A stretch of 10,803 nt of DNA from Alphaproteobacteria bacterium (GTDB lineage: Bacteria; Pseudomonadota; Alphaproteobacteria; GCA-2731375): NCBI GenBank assembly GCA_030746295.1, contig JASLMY010000174.1, positions 1 through 10,803 of the forward strand. Reading direction: 5' to 3'. Under the pieces are notes generated by a model. That model had not been told where the DNA came from. It made no database searches and saw nothing but the letters and a program-made list of their open reading frames with translations. A program made the translations under genes and the position numbers. Positions 6,893 to 10,803 of this stretch are shown here, one piece after another (position 1 is the first letter of the stretch; each line of letters starts with the position of its first letter).

Positions 6893-8295
6893 CGGTCGAC
6901 GTCGCCGTCGTCGGCGCCGGCATCTCGGGCCTTGCCGCCGCGCATGCACTGAAGTGCCGGGGCCACAGCGTCGTCGTCCTGGAGCGACAGGCGAGCGTCG
7001 GCGGCAACGCCGTCTCGGAGCGGTTGGGCGGCTTCCTGATGGAGCACGGGCCCAGCACCGTGAACGCGCAATCGCCAGTGGCGCTGGGTCTGAGCGACGC
7101 GCTGGGCCTGGCGGGCGAGCGCTGCGATCTGGGGCCCGGCGTCAAGCGGCGCTACCTGGTTCGGGACGGAGAGCTCGCCGGCATCGAGACCCACCCCTTC
7201 GGTTTCCTGGCCTCGAACTACCTCTCGCTTGCCGCCCGGCTTCGGCTGCTCGTCGAATGGGGCGTGCCCAAGGGCAAGGGCCATCCCGAGGCCGAGGAAA
7301 CGGTGGCCGCCTTCTGCCAACGCCGCTTTGGGACCGAGTTTACAAGCCGCATCATCGACCCGCTGGTCGGCGGCCTTTACGGCGGTCGGGCCTCGGAGCT
7401 TTCGATCAAGGCCGTGTTTCCGGGTCTGATCGGGCTGGAGCAGGATCATGGCTCGATTACTGCTGGCGTCGTGCGCAGCCGTTTCGCCAACCGGCGCATG
7501 CCGGGCAGCCGCCTCTTCTCGTGGCAGCAGGGCATCGGCGCCTTGCCGCGGGCCCTTCTGGCCCGGCTCGGAGACGAGGTGCGGACCGGCGTTGCCGTCA
7601 AGCGTCTGGGCGCGGCGGCAGGGGGCTTCGGGCTCGACCTCGGGTCTGCTGGCCGGCTCAGCGCCCGGGCCGTGCTCTTGGCGACCCAGCCCCATGTCGC
7701 GGCCGAGCTGCTGGGTGGCCTCGATTCCGCGGCGTCTGAGGCGGCGGCCGGGGTCGCGGCACCACCGCTCGCCGTCGTCTTCCTCGGCTACCCCCGCAGC
7801 CAAGTGGCGCACCCCTTGGACGGCCTGGGCTTCCTCGGTCCCGAGAGCGAAGGCCGCACGCTGACCGGCGCGCAGTTCTGCTCGACCATGTTCCCGGGCC
7901 GGGCACCCGATGGCCAAGTCGCCATCGCCGCCTATTTCGGCGGTGCTCGTGCGCCGGAGCTGGCGCAGCGGCCGGCAGCGGAGCTGATCGGGCTGGCGCG
8001 GGACGAGTTCCGCGACCTCATCGGCGCCGAGGGCGAGCCGACGCTGGCTCGCGTCCGCCATTGGCCGATGGGTCTGCCGCAGTACCGGATCGGCCACCTG
8101 GACCGCGTTCGGACCCTGCGTGGCACCCCGGATCGGCGGCCGGGTCTCTTCCTCGCCGGCAACTACTTCAGCGGCCCGTCGGTTGCCGAGTGCCTGAAGG
8201 TCGCGCAAGAGACGGCGGCGCAAATCGACGTCCATCTCGACGGTCAGGAACGGTCGCAACGCATCGCCGCGTCCCGCGCCGCCGACGCTTTCTAG
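6889..8295 (+). CDS. FAD-dependent protoporphyrinogen/coproporphyrinogen oxidase (HemY/HemG family)
   Basis: A 468-residue flavoprotein expected to oxidise protoporphyrinogen IX (or coproporphyrinogen III) by six electrons to the porphyrin. An N-terminal dinucleotide-binding motif (GAGISG, 9-14, followed by E32 at the end of the second strand) binds FAD. Other family marks are MEHGPSTVNA (51-60), DPLVGGLYGGRASELS (157-172, the GVYAG-like motif), FPGLIGLEQDHGSI (177-190), WPMGLPQYRIGH (392-403) and the C-terminal FAD-contacting GNYFSGPSVAEC (424-435). The length is normal. The ATG overlaps the radical SAM stop codon (ATGA), with GGGAGG at 6875-6880 as ribosome binding site, so it is the last gene of the operon. 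HemY-type enzymes normally use molecular oxygen, which sits oddly with FNR-type control. A few bacteria use other acceptors, so microaerobic work or an electron-acceptor partner is possible. It is named hemG or hemY by different pipelines, hence no symbol is given. Confidence 0.92.
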   Translation: MTVDVAVVGAGISGLAAAHALKCRGHSVVVLERQASVGGNAVSERLGGFLMEHGPSTVNAQSPVALGLSDALGLAGERCDLGPGVKRRYLVRDGELAGIETHPFGFLASNYLSLAARLRLLVEWGVPKGKGHPEAEETVAAFCQRRFGTEFTSRIIDPLVGGLYGGRASELSIKAVFPGLIGLEQDHGSITAGVVRSRFANRRMPGSRLFSWQQGIGALPRALLARLGDEVRTGVAVKRLGAAAGGFGLDLGSAGRLSARAVLLATQPHVAAELLGGLDSAASEAAAGVAAPPLAVVFLGYPRSQVAHPLDGLGFLGPESEGRTLTGAQFCSTMFPGRAPDGQVAIAAYFGGARAPELAQRPAAELIGLARDEFRDLIGAEGEPTLARVRHWPMGLPQYRIGHLDRVRTLRGTPDRRPGLFLAGNYFSGPSVAECLKVAQETAAQIDVHLDGQERSQRIAASRAADAF

Positions 8296-8435
8296 CTCGT
8301 CCACCCGGCATGTATTGGCGTCATCAGCGCCGTTGTTGTCTGGAGTCTCTTCGCCCCGGCGTTATGGATGGTAGCGAGGCTTCTTGGCCTTCGTCCTTGC
8401 TGATCAGGCGTCCGCGAAAGCGGGGCATGGCCAAC

Positions 8436-8465
8436 ATGACGGTGGCGGCGCAGTTTCGCTATGAT
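8436..8465 (+). promoter_or_regulatory. Possible sigma-70 promoter for the corrinoid/methyltransferase genes
   Basis: ATGACG (8436-8441) and TATGAT (8460-8465) match the -35 and -10 consensus at four and five of six positions and are separated by 18 bases. They lie about 80 bases before the start of the corrinoid protein gene. A small inverted repeat, ATGA-TCG-TCAT (8461-8471), covers the -10 and could be an operator. The evidence is only sequence resemblance. Confidence 0.35.
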
Positions 8466-8481
8466 CGTCATGAATTTGAGG

Positions 8482-8525
8482 GTTGTCCGGGAAATGTCGG
8501 CTCAAATGGGGATTCCCAGACCGGG
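8482..8525. repeat. Motif copy A (GTTGTC...GGGAAAT...ATTCCCAG), upstream of the corrinoid gene
   Basis: GTTGTCCGGGAAAT (8482-8495) and ATTCCCAGACCGGG (8512-8525) form an imperfect inverted pair, GGGAA (8489-8493) with TTCCC (8513-8517). Close variants of both parts recur at the right end of the window (10771-10799). It ends 17 bases before the start codon of the corrinoid protein gene, so it may be an operator or a leader-RNA structure. The role is unknown. Confidence 0.35.
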
Positions 8526-8542
8526 TTTTTGCGGAGAGCGTT

Positions 8543-9190
8543 ATGTCGGGTGATTCAGAGTTCGATGTCGTCGAGGCGGTTTGTGAACTGCGCGAGGCCG
8601 AGGTATTGGCCTGGGTCGGCGAGCAGCTTGAGCTACAGCCGCCCTTGGAGATCGCCAATGCCTTGACCGCCGGCCTCGAGCGACTGGGCGCGCGCTTCGC
8701 CGATGGCACGGTCTTCATTCCCGAATTGGTGATGGGCGGCGAGCTCTTCACGAAGGCCATCGAGCTTCTGACCCCAGCCCTCGAGGCCAGCGGCAGCGCG
8801 CTGAAGAAGCACGGCACGGTCATCATCGGCACGGTCAAGGGAGATTTGCACGATCTTGGCCAGAACCTGGTTTCGGTGACCCTGGCGGCGGCCGGTTTCG
8901 AGGTTATCAACCTGGGCTGCGACGTGGCACCCGAGCGTTTCGTCGAAGAAGTCGCGCGCAGCCGGCCGCAGGTCATCGGGCTGTCCGCGCTCTTGACCAC
9001 CACCATGCAGAGGCAGGCCGAGATCATCGAGGCCCTGGCGGCGGCCGGCTTGCGCAACCAGGTGCGGGTGCTGATCGGCGGTGCCGTGGCCAACCAACGC
9101 TGGGCCGACGAGATCGGTGCCGACGCTTATGGCGCCGATGCCATCGATGCCCTCGACAAGGTCAAGACCCTGGTCGGCGTCAACGCGTGA
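8543..9190 (+). CDS. Corrinoid-binding protein of a methyltransferase system (MttC/MtgC-like)
   Basis: A 215-residue cobalamin-binding protein that should carry a methyl group between a substrate-specific methyltransferase and a tetrahydrofolate-dependent one in the cytoplasm. The N-terminal third (about 1-88) is the helical cap domain typical of the B12-binding methyltransferase family (PPLEIANALTAGLERLGARFADG..FIPELVMGGELF). The Rossmann-like B12 domain contains the base-off/His-on motif D-x-H-x-x-G (D101, H103, G106 in GTVKGDLHDLGQ), with S148-x-L150 and GG at 179-180 as the other cobalamin contacts. H103 would be the lower cobalt ligand. The ATG at 8543 is chosen because GGAGAG (8533-8538) lies just upstream and because the conserved fold begins soon after; an upstream TTG at 8483 would add 20 unrelated residues. 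It is 22 bases from the methyltransferase gene, its expected partner. Confidence 0.93.
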   Translation: MSGDSEFDVVEAVCELREAEVLAWVGEQLELQPPLEIANALTAGLERLGARFADGTVFIPELVMGGELFTKAIELLTPALEASGSALKKHGTVIIGTVKGDLHDLGQNLVSVTLAAAGFEVINLGCDVAPERFVEEVARSRPQVIGLSALLTTTMQRQAEIIEALAAAGLRNQVRVLIGGAVANQRWADEIGADAYGADAIDALDKVKTLVGVNA

Positions 9191-9212
9191 ATTTGGCTTT
9201 CGGGAGTGCGAG

Positions 9213-10676
9213 ATGCAACCGCGGCTGACCTTTCTGAACGACGAGGAACTGGACCGCATCATCGACGGCGCCTTCGAGGTCCTGGCCCGTGTCGGCGTCC
9301 ATATCGGCAGCGAGCGGGTGATGGATATCGTCGCCTCCCAGACCGGTGCCCGACGCGACGGCGAGCGCGTCACGCTGAGCCGCGATCTGGTCGAGCGCTG
9401 CCTCGAGACCTGCCCCGCCGAGGTCAGGCTCTACCGCCAGGACAGGGACGAGCCCATCGTGCTGGCTGGCGATGCGGTCAATTTCGTAGCCGGCTCGACG
9501 GTGCCCTACATCTACGACCCCGACAGCATCGGCCTGCGCGAGGCCACCTCGCGCGATCTCGTCAACCACACCAAGGTCATCGACCGCTGCGACCACATCG
9601 ACATGCAAAGCGGCTCCTTCGTGCCCAGCGACGTGCCCAAGCCCATCGTCAGCGCCTACCGCTACTATCTGGCGCTGCTCTATTCGCCGAAGCCCATGTT
9701 CAGCGGCGCCTTCGGCACTGACGACATCGCCGTCATCTGGGGCGTCATGGCGGCGCTGGCGGGGGGCGAGAAGGAGCTGGCGGAACGGCCCATCGCACTT
9801 CTGTGCGTCAATCCCTCGTCGCCGCTGGGGCTGACCGAAGTGGTGGCCGAAAACGCCGCATTCCTGGCCGAGAAGAACTTCCCCTGCCTGATGATCCCGA
9901 TCCCGCTGGCTGGCGGCTCCTCGCCAGTGACGCTGGCCGGTACCCTGGTCCAGCACACGGCCGAGAACCTGGCCACGCTGGTGGTCAGCCAGACGGTGCG
10001 GCCCGGCGCACCGGTGATCTTCGGTGGCGGCCCCTCGATCATGGACATGCGCAAGGGCACTGCCTGCCAGGCCGCCAGCGAAGCCATCATGATGGGGGCG
10101 GCCATCGGCCAGATCGCCAAGCGTCTGAAACTGCCGTCGTCGACCAACACCGGTCGCGCCGACAGCAAGTGCGTCGACTATCAGGCCGGTGAGGAATCGG
10201 GAGCGGCGCTGACCGCCATGGCGCTGGCGCGCATCAATCTGATCCGAGGCTCGGGGACGCTCGAATACGCCAACGTCGTGAGCACGGAGAAGCTGCTCAT
10301 CGATAACGAGATCTGCGGCATGGCCAAACGCCTGATCCGGCCGATCGACACCGGTGACGAGGCCCTGGCGCTGGACGTCATCCTCGAGCGCGGCACCACT
10401 ACGACCGGGTTCCTGTCGTCGCCTCATACCCTGAAGTGGTTCAGAAGCGAGTTCTTCCAGCCCTCCGACATCATCGATCGCGGCCAGCGCCGGGAGTTCG
10501 AGGCCCAAGGCAGCAAGGACGCCTTCGGCCGAGCCCAGGTCGGCGTGCAGCAGATCCTGGCCGAATACACGCCGCGCCAGATCGACGCCGAGCGAAAGCG
10601 CGAAGCCGACCGCATCATCGCCGCCTATGCCAAGCAGCACGGCATGGACCAATTGCCGGTGACGGAACTCGAATAG
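9213..10676 (+). CDS. Trimethylamine methyltransferase family protein (MttB superfamily, non-pyrrolysine)
   Basis: A 487-residue cytoplasmic TIM-barrel enzyme, about the usual length for the family, expected to transfer a methyl group from an N-methyl compound to the corrinoid protein encoded just before it. Recognisable parts include the N-terminal FEVLARVGVHIGSERVMDIV, FVAGSTVPYIYDPDSIGLREAT (91-112), PKPMFSGAFG (159-168), LCVNPSSPLGL (197-207) and GGGPSIMDMRKGTACQAASE (271-290). True trimethylamine methyltransferases carry pyrrolysine at an in-frame amber codon near residue 334. Here the reading frame has no amber codon before the final stop, so this belongs to the larger non-pyrrolysine group that includes MtgB (glycine betaine) and relatives acting on proline betaine, carnitine and similar compounds. 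The substrate is not known. The ATG at 9213 follows CGGGAG at 9201-9206. No methylcorrinoid:tetrahydrofolate methyltransferase or reductive activator lies in the window; they could follow downstream. Confidence 0.93.
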   Translation: MQPRLTFLNDEELDRIIDGAFEVLARVGVHIGSERVMDIVASQTGARRDGERVTLSRDLVERCLETCPAEVRLYRQDRDEPIVLAGDAVNFVAGSTVPYIYDPDSIGLREATSRDLVNHTKVIDRCDHIDMQSGSFVPSDVPKPIVSAYRYYLALLYSPKPMFSGAFGTDDIAVIWGVMAALAGGEKELAERPIALLCVNPSSPLGLTEVVAENAAFLAEKNFPCLMIPIPLAGGSSPVTLAGTLVQHTAENLATLVVSQTVRPGAPVIFGGGPSIMDMRKGTACQAASEAIMMGAAIGQIAKRLKLPSSTNTGRADSKCVDYQAGEESGAALTAMALARINLIRGSGTLEYANVVSTEKLLIDNEICGMAKRLIRPIDTGDEALALDVILERGTTTTGFLSSPHTLKWFRSEFFQPSDIIDRGQRREFEAQGSKDAFGRAQVGVQQILAEYTPRQIDAERKREADRIIAAYAKQHGMDQLPVTELE

Positions 10677-10770
10677 CCGCCCAGGCATGTCCGACGCCTG
10701 CCGTTCCGGATCAGGCGCCGCCCCCAGGACATTGGGGCCGGCCGTTTACGCCGCGTTTGGCGACGCTTCA
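10677..10770. terminator. GC-rich hairpins after the methyltransferase gene, possible weak terminator
   Basis: CGCCTG (10695-10700) can pair with CAGGCG (10712-10717) across an 11-base loop, and CAGGC at 10682-10686 offers an alternative partner for the same GCCTG. CCCC (10722-10725) can pair with GGGG (10734-10737) across an eight-base loop. None is followed by a T-run, so a rho-independent terminator is not clear. No gene was seen in this tail. Confidence 0.3.
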
Positions 10771-10799
10771 GTTGTCGGAAATTCCCAGCCTCGGGAAAT
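10771..10799. repeat. Motif copy B (GTTGTCGGAAATTCCCAG...GGGAAAT) at the right edge
   Basis: GTTGTCGGAAAT (10771-10782) and the inverted repeat TTCCC-AGCCTC-GGGAA (10782-10797) resemble the elements at 8482-8525 before the corrinoid gene. The window ends four bases after it, so it may precede another gene of the same regulon. Function unknown. Confidence 0.35.
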
Positions 10800-10803
10800 A
10801 CTG

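Larger units (their letters stand above)
8296..8542. other. 247-base intergenic region between the haem operon and the methyltransferase module
   Basis: No convincing gene is present on either strand. The stretch separates two functionally different operons and is the natural place for a terminator and a promoter. A weak hairpin GGCG-tcatcag-CGCC lies at 8317-8331, followed by GTTGTTGT rather than a T-run, so only a weak terminator at best. A promoter-like pair is found at 8436-8465 and repeated motifs at 8482-8525; both are described separately. No tRNA or classical riboswitch was recognised, though a cobalamin riboswitch might have been expected before corrinoid genes. Confidence 0.6.

Noticed and set aside
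8317..8331. Hairpin GGCG/CGCC after the oxidase gene as a terminator.
   Set aside because: Only four base pairs and no T-run; too weak to call.
8515..8530. CCC-AGACC-GGG followed by TTTTT as an intrinsic terminator just before the corrinoid gene.
   Set aside because: The stem is only three base pairs and the position, 13 bases from the start codon, makes little sense for a terminator.
8483..8542. Longer form of the corrinoid protein starting at a TTG.
   Set aside because: It adds 20 residues that do not resemble the family, whereas GGAGAG is properly placed before the ATG at 8543.
8296..8542. Search for a cobalamin riboswitch before the corrinoid gene.
   Set aside because: No recognisable B12-box or long conserved leader could be seen, and the gap is short for one.
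9180..10688. A 502-residue open frame on the minus strand opposite the methyltransferase gene.
   Set aside because: It mirrors a well-conserved plus-strand enzyme and shows no family motif of its own.
10674..10803. The methyltransferase gene ends in TAG and the frame stays open to the window edge, which might suggest pyrrolysine read-through.
   Set aside because: The protein is already full length, the pyrrolysine of MttB is internal near residue 334, and TAG also ends two other genes here (5595-5597 and 8293-8295), so it is an ordinary stop. The read-through sequence is Arg-rich and shows no domain.
1..10803. Search for transposons, CRISPR arrays, tRNAs and phage genes.
   Set aside because: No terminal inverted repeats with a transposase, no regularly spaced repeats, no tRNA-like fold and no phage proteins were recognised.

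Overview
The window is GC-rich, has no strand switch (every supported gene is on the + strand), and looks like bacterial chromosome from an alphaproteobacterium, plausibly a Rhodospirillales-like respiratory lineage. The best taxonomic clue is a complete glycine-dependent 5-aminolevulinate synthase (Shemin pathway), a hallmark of Alphaproteobacteria. A well-formed FNR/FixK-type operator and c-type cytochrome genes point to a facultative or microaerobic respiratory lifestyle. The taxonomic placement is inference.

Region 1 (1-2542) is the 3' part of an electron-transfer operon. It holds a membrane-anchored monohaem cytochrome c, an exported dihaem cytochrome c fused to an ethylbenzene-dehydrogenase-gamma-like (EB_dh) haem-binding domain with a C-terminal membrane tail, and a 78-residue two-helix membrane protein. 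The genes overlap by 8 and 4 bases, so they are very probably co-transcribed from a promoter upstream of the window. Such cytochromes usually relay electrons between a quinol-oxidising complex and a periplasmic reductase or oxidase; that partner would lie upstream.

Region 2 (2539-8295) is a haem-biosynthesis operon led by hemA (ALAS). Its promoter has an FNR/FixK box at 2539-2552, placed exactly where a class II FNR-activated promoter would have it. Downstream of hemA come a fused protein (two UspA domains followed by three PCP_red-like repeats), a radical SAM/SPASM protein related to the NirJ/AhbD haem-modification enzymes that also ends in a PCP_red domain, and a HemY/HemG-type protoporphyrinogen oxidase. 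The operon makes the first committed tetrapyrrole precursor and carries late porphyrin-oxidation or modification steps. The three-repeat UspA fusion, next to a second PCP_red protein, is the least familiar element and the best candidate for an undescribed function, perhaps tetrapyrrole binding or delivery linked to nucleotide sensing.

Region 3 (8296-10803) is a separate two-gene one-carbon module: a corrinoid-binding protein (MttC/MtgC-like) and an MttB-superfamily methyltransferase with no in-frame amber codon, hence a non-pyrrolysine member that probably demethylates a quaternary amine such as a betaine. A 247-base gap precedes it. A 127-base tail follows it and shares sequence motifs with that gap.
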